A stretch of 64,000 nt of DNA, from NCBI GenBank assembly GCA_047967505.1, contig CM106539.1; one strand, written 5' to 3'. Position numbers and translations under genes: made by a program. Source of the stretch: Dipteris shenzhenensis. Its lineage: Eukaryota > Polypodiophyta > Polypodiopsida > Gleicheniales. Each line of letters opens with the position of its first letter. Position 1 is the stretch's first letter. Positions 1-11,805 of this stretch are shown one piece after another. Under the pieces are notes generated by a model that was not told where the DNA came from, did no database searches, and worked only from the letters and a program-made list of their open reading frames with translations.

Positions 1-3000
1 TAATAAGAGATTGGCACCACTGCCATTCTCCACTTGTACAAATGTTTACCCTACTATCCTAGGAGGGGTATTGCAGTGATCATAGGAGATTGGTGTCCGA
101 TTCCATTCTAAGTTTACCACAGTGCGATTTTCTAATTTTACCCTACTATTCTAAGTTTAGGCTTCACAGTGCCATTTTCTAGGGCCTAATAAGAGAATTG
201 CACCACTGCTATTCTCCGCATATACAAATGTTTACCCTAATATTCTAGGAGGGGTATTCCAAGGATCATAGGATAATGGTGCCCGATTCTAATCCACATA
301 TGTGAGTTTGAGGATCTCAGTGTCATTATGTAGTTGCCTGCATGAGATTGGCATCACTTCAATTCTCCACTAGTGGCAGTCTGGATAAACTAAACTTGTA
401 GATTGACATTCCACAAATTTTATTGGCTATAGTAGTATAATGGCAAAAGTGCCAATGCACATGTGAGTTTAGGATTCCTTGTGCCATTTTTAAGGTCTTG
501 ATATGAGATTGGCACCACTGCCATTCTCAACTAGTGGCATTCTCCACAGAGATTGACACAATTCCATATGATACTACACAGCGGAGACAGTGATCACTAC
601 ATAGAAGAATGCACATGTGCGTTTGATGGTCTCAGTGTCATTATGTATTTGCCAGCATGAGATTGGCATCACTATCATTCTCCAGTAGTGGTAATCTAGA
701 CAAACTAAACCTGTAGATTAAGATTCCACTATATTTATTGTCTGTAGTAGGATAATGGCAAAAGTTTCAATGCACATGTGAGTTTGATGATCTCATTGTC
801 ATTATATAGTTGCCAGCATGAGATTGGCATCACTGCCATTCTCCACTAGTGGTAGTGCCAATGCACATGTGAGTTTAGGATTCCTTGTGCATGTTTTCAG
901 GTCATGGTATGAGATTGGCACCACTACCATTCTTCACTGATGGCATTCTCCACAAAGATTGACACAAATCCATATGATCTCTACACAGCGGAGACAGTGA
1001 TCACTACATAGAAGAATGCACATGTGAGTTTAGGCTTCTCGATGCCATTTATTAGGGCCTAATAAGAGATTGGCACCACTGCCATTCTCCACTTGTACAA
1101 ATGTTTACCCTACTATTCTAGGAGGGGTATTCCAGTGATCATAGGAGTGGTGTCCTATTACATTCTACATGTTAGTTTGATGATCTCAGAGATTGACACA
1201 ATTCCATATGATCTCTACACAGTGGAGACAATGATCACTACACAGAAGAATGCACATGTGAGTTTAGGATTCCTTTATATGTTTTCAGGTCATGGTATGA
1301 GATTGACACCACTGCCATTCTCCACTGGTGGCATTCTACACAAAGATTGACACAATTCCATATGATCTCTACACATGTGAGTTTAGGCTTCTCAATGCCA
1401 TTTCTTAGGGCCTAATAGGAGATTGGCACCACTGCCATTCTCCACTTGTACAAATGTTTACCCTACTATTCTAGGGGGTATTCCAGTGATCATAGGATAG
1501 TGGTGTACTATTCCATTCCACAGGTGATTTTGATGATCTCAGTGTCATTATGTAGTTGCAAGCATGAGATTGGCACCACTGCCATTCCCCGCTAAAGGTA
1601 ATCTAGACAAACTGAACCTATAGATTGACATTCCACTAATTTTATTGAATGAAGTAGGATAATGGCAAAAGTGCCAATGCACATGTGAGTTTAGGATTCC
1701 TTGTGCATGTTTTCAGGTCATGCACTGCCATTCTCCACTAGTGGTAATCTAGACAAACTGAACCTATAGATTGACATTCCACTAATTTTATTAGCTGTAG
1801 TAGGATAATGGCAAAAGTGCCAATCCAAATGTGAGTTTAGGATTCCATATGGATCTCTACACAGTAGAGACAGTGATCACTGCATAGAAGAATGCACAGT
1901 AGGATAATGGCAAATGTGCATGTTTCCAGGTCATGGTATGAGATTGGCACCACTGCCATTCTCCACTAGTGGCATTCTCCACAGATATTGACACAAATCC
2001 ATATGATCTCGACACATGTGAGTTTAGGCTTCTCAATGCCATTTCTTAGGGCCTAATAAGAGATTGGCACCACTGCCATTCTCCACTTGTACAAATGTTT
2101 ACCCTACTATTCTAGGAGGGGTATTCCAGTGATCATAAGAGAGTGTGTCCTATTCCATTCCACATGTGAGTTTGATGATCTCACTGTCATTATGTAGTTG
2201 ACATCATGAGATTGGCATCACTGCCATTCTCCGCTAGTGGTAATCTAGACAAACTGAACCTATAGATTGACATTCCACTAATTTTATTGGCTGTAGTAGG
2301 ATAGTGGCAAAAGTGCCAATGCACATGTGAGTTTAGGAATTCTTGTGCATGTTTTCAGGTCATGGTATGAGATTGGCACCACTGCCATTCTCCACTAGTG
2401 GCATTCTCCACAGAGATTGAGACAATTCATATGATCTCTACACAGCGGAGACAGTGATCACTACATAGAAGAATGCACATGTGAGTTTGATGATCTCAGT
2501 GTTATTATGTAGTTGCCAGCATGAGATTGGCTTCATTGCCATTCTCCGCTCGTGGTAATGTAGAAAAATTGAACCTATAGATTGACATTCCACTAATTTT
2601 ATTGGCTGCAGTAGGATAGTGGCAAAAGTGCCAATGCACATGTGAGTTTAGATTGGCATCACTGCCATTCTCCACTAGTGGTCCAATAATTTTATTGGCT
2701 GCAGTAGGATAATAGCAAAAGTGCGATGCACATGTGAGTTTAGAATTCCTTGTGCATGCTTTCAGTTCATGGTATGAGATTGGCACCACTACCATTTATT
2801 AGGGCCTAATAAGAGATTGGCACCACTACCATTCTCCACACCCATTTATTAGGGCCTAATAAGAGATTGGCACCACTTCCATTCATTAGGGCCTAATAAG
2901 AGATTGGCACCACTGCCATTCTCCACTTGTACAAATGTTTACCCTACTTTTCTAGGAGGGGTATTCTAGTGATCATAGGAGAGTGGTGTCCTATTCCATT

Positions 3001-3373
3001 CCACATGTAAGTTTCATGATCTCAGTGTCATTATGTAGTTGCCAGCATTAGATTGGCATCACTGCCATTCTCCGCTAGTGGTAATCTAGACAAACTGAAC
3101 CTATAGATTGACATAACACTAATTTTATTGGCTGCAGTAGGATAATGGAAAAAGTGCCAATGCACATGTGAGTTTAGATTGGCATCACTGCCATTCCCAC
3201 TAGTGGTCCAATAATTTTATTGGTTACATTAGGATAATAGCAAAAGTGCCAATGCACATGTGAGATTAGAATTCCTTGTGCATGTTTTCAGTCCATGGTA
3301 TGATATTGGCACCATTGCCATTCTCCACAGAGATTAACACAATTCCATATGATCTACACAGCGGAGACAGTGA
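1..3373. repeat. Modular tandem array, left part
   Basis: The stretch is built from three block types of roughly 145-165 bp that recur in order with losses and reshuffling. Each block opens with CACATGTGAGTTT. Block A continues 'aggattccttgtgcatg' and ends with 'cactacatagaagaatg'. Block B continues 'aggcttctcaatgcc' and contains 'ttaccctactattctagg'. Block C continues 'gatgatctcagtgtc' and ends with 'aatggcaaaagtgccaat'. Each block carries an imperfect palindrome of the form GAGATTGGCACCACTGCCATTCTC. Short open frames here are by-products of the repeat and do not look like genes. The same array resumes at 11806 and again near 23670. Confidence 0.9.
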
Positions 3374-3630
3374 TGTTGAGAGTTCACGCTCAACATCATG
3401 TGATCATGTGTGCATAGCACCATCACGTGATCATATGTGCATAGCACTAACCTTATAGAGTGCTATAAAGGAAAGGGTTAGCTTCCCTAACCCTAACCCT
3501 AAAAGGGTTTGTATATATTCTATTTTTTCAACTAATTCTAGTGTACAGTTAGTCATTTGTGGTGTGCTCTCTAGCTGTGCCCTCTCTCCTCATCTCCACT
3601 CTTCTCCTCTCCCCTCTTCATATTTTGTCA
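3374..3630 (+). repeat. 5' LTR of Copia element
   Basis: 257 bp, TG...CA ends. It contains two near-identical 'gtgatcatNtgtgcatagcac' copies (about 3400-3450), a TATA-like TATAAAG at 3464-3470, a short telomere-like ccctaaccctaaccc stretch near 3495, and a pyrimidine-rich 3' end. Transcription is expected to start just downstream of the TATA box. It is identical to the 3' LTR except at 3546. Confidence 0.96.
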
Positions 3631-3642
3631 TGGTATCAGAGC
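3631..3642 (+). other. Primer binding site (initiator Met tRNA)
   Basis: TGGTATCAGAGC follows the 5' LTR directly. This is the standard complement of the 3' end of plant initiator methionine tRNA used by Copia elements to prime minus-strand synthesis. Confidence 0.95.
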
Positions 3643-4966
3643 ATGGTTCTGCCTTCCGTTGAGGCGCCATCCTTCTTGTGAGAGTGATTGAGAGATTGAG
3701 AGATTGAGTGAGATTTTGTGTTCATTCTTTCACTTCCGTTGAGTGATAGAATTTCCGTCCATGTGAGAGAGAGTGAAAGCCCTTGTTTCATCAAGGCATG
3801 CAAGCCCTCTCTTTGAGGCACCTTCATCACTTCTCATGTTCATCTTGTAGAGCATCTTCTCCTCTTGAATCTACTTCAGAAAGCTCTTCATTTGGAGCTA
3901 GGGAGATAAAGTTATGCTTGTTTTAGTGATTGGAAGGGTTCATTTCTCGGCTGGTTCTCCCTTGCTCTCTACTGGCTGGTTCTCCTTTGTTTTCCCGTGA
4001 GTCGTGAGCTTCAGTAGTGCCTGAGCAGCAAGCTCGACATTCGACAGAAAAGCAGCAAGCCCACAGTTTAGGTCTGTGCCTCCATCTGCAAACAGCCAAC
4101 GGGCTAGGCTCCTACGACGAAGACCTCTCAGTAGCAGCCACCGGCAACGACCAACGATCTCCTGCGGCTCTTCTATCGACCAACTCGCCATCTACAGCAG
4201 TAGCCGCCAGCTCCAACGACGAGCTCCTCTATTGACCAACGAGGGACCTCCACAGGAACGACGCTTCAGCCGAGGCAGTGGGCGCATGCCAGCCTCTATA
4301 ACAAGCTTCAAGCTCCATAGCTTTCCAACAAGGCTCCCATCAACAACGCTCCTCCGCATGCCAACGCTCCTCCAACTAAAAACAGCGCGAACGCCATAAC
4401 AAGGCTTTCAGCGACCTCCTTCGTGCAGCGCTCCAAGCCTCGTCGTCGAGCGACGCCTCCAGAACACCCCTTCTACGACTGCTCCAAAGCCTACGACGGC
4501 TTACGCGGCTCCTCCACCATCGCCAGAGCTCGAAGCTTCAACAAGTCACCCGTGGCCTCAGTCGACTTCAGTCTCCACAGCGCCGGTTCGAAGCTCACAG
4601 ACGCCAACGCCTCCTTCGGCAAAGCTCACGTCTCCTACGCTACACTGCGAACTTCTAGCACCTCTAAGGTAGTCCACCGAAGGCTCTCGATCGGCTGCCA
4701 TAGCCTCCAACAGCTCCGACAGAAGCCGCCTCACTCCAACGAAAAACGAGGACGGAATCTTTCAGATTCCGTCGGCATCTCCAAGATTCCGGCGGCCCAC
4801 GAGGCGACACGTGGAGGATAAAGCACACACTCATCTTGCGACACGTGGCAGATAGGGTTGGTTAGCCTAACCCTAGTCAGTTAACCAGATAAGTTTTGCC
4901 CCTAACCGTGGTTAAACAATTGTGGTTAAGTCAAGTGAATCACGGTTAAATCAGTTGGTTAGATCG

Positions 4967-5395
4967 TGCCACGTGGCAACCTTATCCACAGTGCCACGTC
5001 ACCAACTGCCACGTCAGCACCGACTGCCACGTCATCAGTGACACGTCATCAGGCCACGTCACCTGCCACATCATCAGTGACACGTCATCAGCCACGTCAC
5101 CAGTGACACATCATCACTGCCACGTCATCTGTGCCACGTCATCTATGCCACGTCATCATTGCCACGTCATCAGTGACACGTCATCACTGCCACGTCATCT
5201 GTGCCACGTCATCTGTGCCACGTCATCTGCCACGTCACTTGTGCCACGTCATCTGTGCCACGTCATCAGTGCCACGTCATCAGTGACACCTCAGCACTGC
5301 CACCTCAGCACAGAGCTTCACTGGCACACCTCTTGCTAAGCACAGTGCCACATCATCACTGCATGTGACTCACAGTGACACATCATCATTGAGCA
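4967..5395 (+). repeat. Tandem CCACGTCATC (ACGT-core) array
   Basis: More than twenty degenerate copies of a roughly 10-20 bp unit, (t)gccacgtcatc(a), begin at a perfect palindrome tgccacgtggca (4968-4979). TGACGTGG and CACGTG cores are the classic binding sites of plant bZIP factors, so this could act as an internal enhancer. That role is inference; the repeat itself is plain. Open frames through it only translate the repeat. Confidence 0.85.
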
Positions 5396-6460
5396 CCATT
5401 TGCACTCCTTTTGCCCCTCCACCTAGATCAAGTCATATCTCTTGATCCAGGAAGAATTTGAGGGTGCTCCAAAAAGGAAAGTCGCTCGATTTTTCGTGCT
5501 CTACGCGCTCGTTACATCACGCGCACATTTCGGCGCAAGTTACACTCACATTTGAGCTTCGCCGACAAAACCACTTCCTTCACGCACATTTGCCTCTACA
5601 TCGACGCATCTGACCCAGCACTTAAAAAGAACAAAGGAAAAGGAATTATTTGCTGCTCTTTCATCGATCGACGGTTGGTTTAGATCTAGATCAGAGTAGA
5701 CTAGATCGCCATAGAGGGGACGCTTTGAATTCCCCAAGTTGCCAATCTAAGCCATGCCCGAAATTCCCGACTAGTACCTACTCGGAGTCAGTCCATACGC
5801 TCACATCCGATTTCACATCATTACATTACCTGAAATCTTACGTTCATCAGTTCAGTGAGCAGACTTCAGAGTTCAGGGATGCGTCAATTTTACGAGCAAA
5901 AACCTATGAGCAGGTTTATCCGAGCATGTTTTTCAAGAGATTTTTAAAAATGTTTTTCTTTAGGAAACATGGTTTTTACACTTTTATTTTTACGAGAACT
6001 AGATCCCTTTATCATAAAATACACAGACTAGTCACTCATTCATTTTTACACAACATAATTTTCTTATTTAGAGACATCCCTTTGTACCCCTGTTATTACC
6101 TTAAAAAAGTGTTGATTCCTTTAAGAAACATTCCTCATAATCACTCTCAATGTAATAATACTATGCATATATAATTACTTATTAACACATTTATATCATA
6201 TGGCAATATCTTTTTAGTGTTTTTATAGCATATTTATGGACATGTTTCTAAAGAAGTTTAAATTACTATAAATAAGTATTAACTTAGGCTTATATATCAC
6301 TCTCATAAAATACATGTAATATTTAATACTATATATGAAAGATTTTCCAAAATATAACTCCATAGATGTGCTCAAATGGGGTGTTCCGATCAATTTGAGT
6401 GGTTGAATGACTATATTTGGACATTGGATATGAAAGTTATGTCACTTTTAAAAGTGCTGT

Positions 6461-6492
6461 CCAAGGTAGTTTCGCCAGCGAAACTACCTTGG
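6461..6492 (+). other. Perfect 14-bp hairpin in the leader
   Basis: CCAAGGTAGTTTCG, loop CCAG, then its exact reverse complement. A second version of the distal half (gtttcgctggcgaaactacc) follows at about 6512-6531, giving alternative pairings. It lies 0.7 kb upstream of gag, where dimerisation or packaging structures would be plausible. Confidence 0.75.
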
Positions 6493-7198
6493 GAGACTTG
6501 CTTCAAAGGGGTTTCGCTGGCGAAACTACCTGGATGGCTTGCTTCAATGAGTTTTCTTTGAAGAAACTCTTTCATGAAGATAGGTTGAGAGAGGGTTTTC
6601 AATGTCACCCCCTATTAAGTAAAAGTTGTAAGAAGGATCATAAGGGAATTTTCATACAGAAGTCTACTCTACATGTGGGTTTCTTCAAAAGCCATCCCAT
6701 TATGCTCTCACCATTCCTACAGATTCACCTAAAGATTTTTGTATAAAATAGGCATTGCTATAATACTTTGCATATTTCTAAGTGAAACTATGTTTTCTTC
6801 TGATCGATTTTTGGCATATTTATGCATAGTTGGAAGCTTTTTTTTTCCTTCGCTCGGACGCTCGGAAGATTTCGCTCAGAAAATGCTCGTCCCCAGAGTT
6901 CAGAGGCATTGCAGATTGATTCAGTGGGCAGATAGCACTTGATTTCACACACACATGCCACCATTGTAAAGCCTATTTGGCTATCTCACGGCATCGTGCA
7001 CATTATTTGTTTAGCCTTGTAAAGCCTCTTGGCTATTCCCGGCATCATTGCCACAAGCCTTGTAACACAGGTCAGATCTTATTTATTGCAGTTCTATCTT
7101 CACCGACGGTACAGAGATTTCACTTGGCATCTTCAGTGTATTTGCAGTTGATTCATACAGAGTTTTCCAGGACACTTTTTGAGTACATTGTTTGCACC

Positions 7199-10100
7199 AT
7201 GTCGACTAGCAACCTCAATCTGGAGGCATCTGCTAAGTTAGACAACTCCAATTACGGTACATGGAAATACCGAATGGAGACCATTCTTGTGCTTCAGGAC
7301 AAATGGGAGTATGTCGATGGATCCATACCTAGACCATTGGCAGATCCAGCCACCAGTAGCTCTACTCCATCTGTTGTCACAGCACCAGCAACGGGATCTA
7401 CATCGGGATCTACATCTACACAAACAGTTTCCGCACCAGTAGCAGATCCTGCCATTGCCCGAGCTCAAGCAGAATGGGATAAGAAAGACAAGTATGCCTA
7501 TCACCTGATCAAGCAGAATGTGCAAGATGTCATGCTAGCACAGCTCAACACAGTCAAGACATCAAAAGAAGCATGGGATATGTTCGCAGCTCTCTACGAG
7601 TCCAAGAACACATCCAGGATTCTCACCTTGAGAAACCAGATCAACCAGAGTTTCCGCAACAGCAGTGAAACCGGTCATGCTTATGTACTCCGCATCAAAG
7701 ACTACAACAATCAACTTGCAGCAGCAGGAGAGACTATGAATCCCGCAGAAATGGTTCAAGTAATCCTGAATGGACTAGGAGAGGGATATGAGAATCTAGT
7801 CCAGAGTATTGCCATCCAACGGCAAATTCCAACACTGGAAGAACTTCAGTCAGTTCTACTTGGTGAAGAACTCAGGACTCAGGCCATTCAAGCACGTAAA
7901 GGTCATTCTAATGATCAGGCATTCACAGCTTCAGACAGAAGCAGAGGCAAAGGCAGAAACAGAGGTAGATCATATCAAAAAAGTGGTCAAAATCAAAGTC
8001 AGAATCAGCATCAGCATCAGCAGCATCCTCAGCAACATCAAAATCAGCAAAGAGGAAATCATTCCAACCGAGGAAGATTCCAAGGACGAGGGAATGCATC
8101 CACCAATGTGTCAAACATTCAATGCAACTATTGTCACAAGTTTGGACACTATGAAAGAGATTGCCGCAAGAAGCAGTATGACCAAAGCGGTCAATCCAGC
8201 AGTAATCGAGGGAATTCTCGAGGAAGAGGAAATCATCGTGGTGGACATTCTAGTCACAGTCATTTTGCAAATGAACATGGCAATATGTTTCTTGCAAGTG
8301 AGGAATTGCATCAGACTGCTACAATGCACCTAGACACTGATTTCAATCCCAAAGAGGATTTCAGCTATCAAGTCGACCAAGTGGAACAGGATCCTTGGTA
8401 CATCGACAGCGGTGCATCATCTCATATGACAAATCATCAGGAATGGTTCACAGAAATGAAGCCATTAGAAGGTCAAAAGAATGTCATCTACACAGCAGAC
8501 AATACACCGAATCCGGTTCAAGGGACAGGTGTTATCCCTATGAACAATTTCACTGGTACAAAAGGATTAGTCAAAGATGTGCTCTATGTTCCGAAACTCA
8601 GTAAGAACCTTTTGTCAGTAGGTCAAATGACGGAACACAACTACAAAGTCATCTTCGATGGTGATGAATGCACTATCAGAGACAAATCCAAAAGAGGTCA
8701 GCTAGTAGCAAAAGGTGTCAAGGAAGGACGCTTATACAGGATGCTAGCTACAGTACCAGATAAGCATGCCATGTCAGCTCAAATGCAACAGATGCCACTA
8801 TCCGCAAAATGGCACAAGAGATATGGTCATGTCAACTTCAAGTACTTGTTAGATGTAAAGAATCAAAATATGGCAATTGGGATTCCGAAGCTACAGTTTC
8901 TTGGAAAAGTTTGTGAAGCATGCTGCTTCGGCAAACAAAAGCGAACCAACTTTGTCAGAAGTACCTCTCGTGCACGAGGTATTCTTGATTTAATTCATAC
9001 AGATGTATGGGGTTATGCCCAGACCCGCAGCATCAATGGTTCACTTTATTACTTGACCTTCATCGACGACTACAGCAGATATTGTTGGGTCTACTTTCTG
9101 AAAGAGAAATCTGAAGTGTTTGCCAGATTTCAAGAATTCAAAGCCATGGTAGAAAACCAAACAGGCAGAAAGATCAAGGTCATGAGATCAGACAGAGGAG
9201 GTGAATACATGTCTTCAGCCTTCATGAACTTTTGCAAAACTCACGGCATTCGAAGACAATTCACATGTGCAGATACTCCTCAGCAAAATGCAATAGCTGA
9301 AAGGAAGAATGGGACTTTAGCAGACAGTGCTAGAGCAATGCTTAGTGAAAAGCATCTTCCGAATCAGTATTGGGCAGAAGCAATAGCTACAGCTAACTAC
9401 TTGCTTAATCGGCTTCCTACCGAACCGATAGAAGGTATGACTCCTTATGAAGCATTCACTGGGCACAAGCCACGCATTGGGCATCTCCGCATATTTGGTT
9501 GCATAGCATATGCCCACATACATGATGATCATCGCAGGAAATTGGATGCGAAGTCACGCAAATGCATCATGGTTGGCTACAGTGAAGAAAGTAAAGCATA
9601 CAAATTGTATGATCCCATCAACCGCAAAGTCATTATCTCCAGAGATGTAATCTTCGATGAGGAATCAGAATGGAAAACCTCACCTACACAGGAGATAGAA
9701 GCATCGACTTCACAGTCATCTACAGAACAGGTTGATGAAGAAGAGCAAGAATTGCCAGCAACACCCCAATCAGCGTCACAGCAGCTCAGACGGTCTACTA
9801 GGGAAAGCAGACCACCAGCCAGATTGACATATGCTCAAAAAGGCAAAGCAATTCAGGTGGAAACCACCAACTATGCTCTTATGACTACCATCATGGCTAC
9901 AGAAGAGCCAGTGTACTTCGAAGACGCAGTAGATAAGCCAGAATGGCAAACTGCAATGAATGAAGAAATGGATGCTTTGTATAAAAATAACACTTGGGAA
10001 TTATGTGACCTTCCACCAGGAAAGAAGGCCATAGCCAACAAATGGGTATACAAAGTGAAGTACAATCCAGATGGCAGTATTCAGAGATACAAAGCCAGAT

Positions 10101-11455
10101 TAGTTGCAAAAGGATTTGCACAACAATATGGCCAAGATTATGATGAGACTTATGCTCCAGTAGCAAAGATGGATTCCATACGGTTCTTGATATCACTAGC
10201 GACACTCAGTAAATGGAATGTGTATCAGTTCGATGTCAAGAATGCATTTCTCAATGGTTACCTAGACGAGGAAGTCTACATGCAACAACCAGCCGGTTAT
10301 GTTGAACCAGGAAAAGAGAACAAGGTTTGCCATCTCAAGAAAAGTCTCTATGGCTTAAAGCAAGCACCCAGAAGTTGGTACAGCAGAATTGACAAGTATT
10401 TTGCTGATCTGGGATACATGAAGTCCAATGCAGATCATACTCTCTACTACAAAGTTCAAGGGGAAGATATTACTATTGCACTTTTGTACGTAGATGATCT
10501 GATTGTGACAGGAAGCAAGGATAGCTTCATCAGACAACTAAAACAAGACTTATCTACAGAGTTCGACATGAAAGATCTTGGACTTATGCACTATTGTCTT
10601 GGAATTGAGTTCTGGAGAGATTCAGATAGCACATTCATGAGTCAGCTCAAATATGTTGACAGTCTCCTGAAGAAGTTTCATATGGCAGATTGCAAGATTG
10701 CAGCCACTCCCATGGAACAGAGTTTGAAACTTACTAAAGATTCAGAAAAGCCTACAGTCAATGACAGATACTACAGGCAACTCATTGGATCTCTTATATA
10801 TCTGACAATCACACGGCCAGATATTTGTTATGCAGTAAGCTCACTAGCACAATTTATGGCAAATCCAAAACAGTCTCACTGGAATGCAGCCAAAAGAGTC
10901 TTGAGATACATCAGAGGTACAAGACAATTTGGGATAGAATACAGAGGAAGTCATCCACGGTTGCATGGATACTGTGATAGTGACTATGCTGGAGATCATG
11001 AGACCAGGAGATCGACACAGGGATATGCATTTTTCCTTAGTCAAGGTGCTATATCATGGTTGTCAAACAAACAGCCAACTGTTTCTTTGTCTTCGACTGA
11101 AGCAGAATATAGGGCACTCACTACAGGTGCATGTGAGGCTATATGGCTCAGAAGACTATTGTCAGAAACAGATTACTTTGATGAGTCAAAGCCAACAACA
11201 ATATACTGTGATAATCAATCGGCTCAAGCATTGGCCAAAAATCCAGTATATCACTCCAGAACAAAGCACATTGATGTCAGAGAGCACTTCATCAGAGAAA
11301 GAGTGTTACTTGGTGACATCACACTGCAGCATTGTGATAGCAAAGAAAATGTTGCAGACATCTTTACCAAACCACTCGGTAAAGAGCTATTCGAGAAACA
11401 CCGACTAGCTCTTGGTTTGATGCAGAGGAAGGACATTCCCATTAAAGGGGTGTGA
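7199..11455 (+). CDS. Copia gag-pol polyprotein, intact
   Basis: 1418 codons, uninterrupted. I place the start at ATG 7199 (MSTSNLNLEASAKLDNS), which begins the typical Gag motif NYGTWKYRM; the frame is open further upstream but that part does not look like Gag. Visible in order: Gag; zinc knuckle CX2CX4HX4C (CNYCHKFGHYERDC, residues 309-322); aspartic protease DSGAS (403-407); integrase with the D602, D665, E701 triad, D665 to E701 spaced as DD35E; reverse transcriptase with YVDD (1097-1100); RNase H (YCDSDYAGD from 1258; SLSSTEAEY; TKHIDVREHF). The Gag tail is rich in Gln, His, Arg and Gly. No stop, frameshift or missing catalytic residue is visible, so the copy is probably autonomous. It encodes virus-like-particle protein, maturation protease, cDNA synthesis and integration functions. 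Confidence 0.97.
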   Translation: MSTSNLNLEASAKLDNSNYGTWKYRMETILVLQDKWEYVDGSIPRPLADPATSSSTPSVVTAPATGSTSGSTSTQTVSAPVADPAIARAQAEWDKKDKYAYHLIKQNVQDVMLAQLNTVKTSKEAWDMFAALYESKNTSRILTLRNQINQSFRNSSETGHAYVLRIKDYNNQLAAAGETMNPAEMVQVILNGLGEGYENLVQSIAIQRQIPTLEELQSVLLGEELRTQAIQARKGHSNDQAFTASDRSRGKGRNRGRSYQKSGQNQSQNQHQHQQHPQQHQNQQRGNHSNRGRFQGRGNASTNVSNIQCNYCHKFGHYERDCRKKQYDQSGQSSSNRGNSRGRGNHRGGHSSHSHFANEHGNMFLASEELHQTATMHLDTDFNPKEDFSYQVDQVEQDPWYIDSGASSHMTNHQEWFTEMKPLEGQKNVIYTADNTPNPVQGTGVIPMNNFTGTKGLVKDVLYVPKLSKNLLSVGQMTEHNYKVIFDGDECTIRDKSKRGQLVAKGVKEGRLYRMLATVPDKHAMSAQMQQMPLSAKWHKRYGHVNFKYLLDVKNQNMAIGIPKLQFLGKVCEACCFGKQKRTNFVRSTSRARGILDLIHTDVWGYAQTRSINGSLYYLTFIDDYSRYCWVYFLKEKSEVFARFQEFKAMVENQTGRKIKVMRSDRGGEYMSSAFMNFCKTHGIRRQFTCADTPQQNAIAERKNGTLADSARAMLSEKHLPNQYWAEAIATANYLLNRLPTEPIEGMTPYEAFTGHKPRIGHLRIFGCIAYAHIHDDHRRKLDAKSRKCIMVGYSEESKAYKLYDPINRKVIISRDVIFDEESEWKTSPTQEIEASTSQSSTEQVDEEEQELPATPQSASQQLRRSTRESRPPARLTYAQKGKAIQVETTNYALMTTIMATEEPVYFEDAVDKPEWQTAMNEEMDALYKNNTWELCDLPPGKKAIANKWVYKVKYNPDGSIQRYKARLVAKGFAQQYGQDYDETYAPVAKMDSIRFLISLATLSKWNVYQFDVKNAFLNGYLDEEVYMQQPAGYVEPGKENKVCHLKKSLYGLKQAPRSWYSRIDKYFADLGYMKSNADHTLYYKVQGEDITIALLYVDDLIVTGSKDSFIRQLKQDLSTEFDMKDLGLMHYCLGIEFWRDSDSTFMSQLKYVDSLLKKFHMADCKIAATPMEQSLKLTKDSEKPTVNDRYYRQLIGSLIYLTITRPDICYAVSSLAQFMANPKQSHWNAAKRVLRYIRGTRQFGIEYRGSHPRLHGYCDSDYAGDHETRRSTQGYAFFLSQGAISWLSNKQPTVSLSSTEAEYRALTTGACEAIWLRRLLSETDYFDESKPTTIYCDNQSAQALAKNPVYHSRTKHIDVREHFIRERVLLGDITLQHCDSKENVADIFTKPLGKELFEKHRLALGLMQRKDIPIKGV

Positions 11456-11534
11456 TGGAATGTAATGCTCAGTCCTTCTTCGATTCCCCAGAATCATCAT
11501 CTTGAGGGAAGGCCTACTTCATGATGTTGATCTT

Positions 11535-11543
11535 GAGGGAAGG
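11535..11543 (+). other. Polypurine tract
   Basis: GAGGGAAGG sits immediately before the 3' LTR and would prime plus-strand synthesis. A near copy (cttgagggaagg) lies about 30 bp upstream, so the tract region appears duplicated. Confidence 0.85.
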
Positions 11544-11800
11544 TGTTGAGAGTTCACGCTCAACATCATGTGATCATGTGTGCATAGCACCATCACGTGA
11601 TCATATGTGCATAGCACTAACCTTATAGAGTGCTATAAAGGAAAGGGTTAGCTTCCCTAACCCTAACCCTAAAAGGGTTTGTATATATTCTATTTTTTCA
11701 ACTAATTCTAGTGTATAGTTAGTCATTTGTGGTGTGCTCTCTAGCTGTGCCCTCTCTCCTCATCTCCACTCTTCTCCTCTCCCCTCTTCATATTTTGTCA
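11544..11800 (+). repeat. 3' LTR of Copia element
   Basis: 257 bp, same length and ends as the 5' LTR, one difference (T at 11716). It is followed by the second AGTGA target copy at 11801-11805. Confidence 0.96.
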
Positions 11801-11805
11801 AGTGA

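Larger units (their letters stand above)
3643..7198 (+). other. Long untranslated leader of the Copia element
   Basis: About 3.56 kb separate the primer binding site from the gag start, far longer than in typical Copia elements. The first part (about 4000-4830) is GC-rich with overlapping open frames in several phases, none resembling a known protein. It is followed by a dense ACGT-core array (4967-5395), a segment with 'gtgctccaaaaaggaaa' (near 5470) that recurs in the non-autonomous element at 33856-36490, AT-rich sequence, and a strong hairpin at 6461-6492. Near 6960-7070 the phrase 'ttgtaaagcctNttggctat' is repeated. It may hold packaging or regulatory RNA structure; that is inference. 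Confidence 0.8.
3374..11800 (+). mobile_element. Intact Ty1/Copia LTR retrotransposon inserted in the array
   Basis: A complete 8427-bp element: 257-bp LTRs at both ends, an iMet-type primer binding site, a long untranslated leader, one uninterrupted gag-pol frame and a polypurine tract. It is flanked by the 5-bp target duplication AGTGA (3369-3373 and 11801-11805). The LTRs start TG, end CA and differ at one position that I can find (C at 3546, T at 11716), so the insertion is recent. The host site is block A of the array. A paralogous unoccupied copy of the same site lies near 18157. Domain order protease-integrase-RT-RNase H places it in Copia. Confidence 0.97.

Noticed and set aside
4017-4821. 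Leader ORFs upstream of Copia gag
   Set aside because: Overlapping frames in a GC-rich leader with no recognisable domain; an envelope-like or accessory gene is not supported.
5103-5339. His/Ser-rich 78-codon frame
   Set aside because: A direct translation of the CCACGTCATC array.
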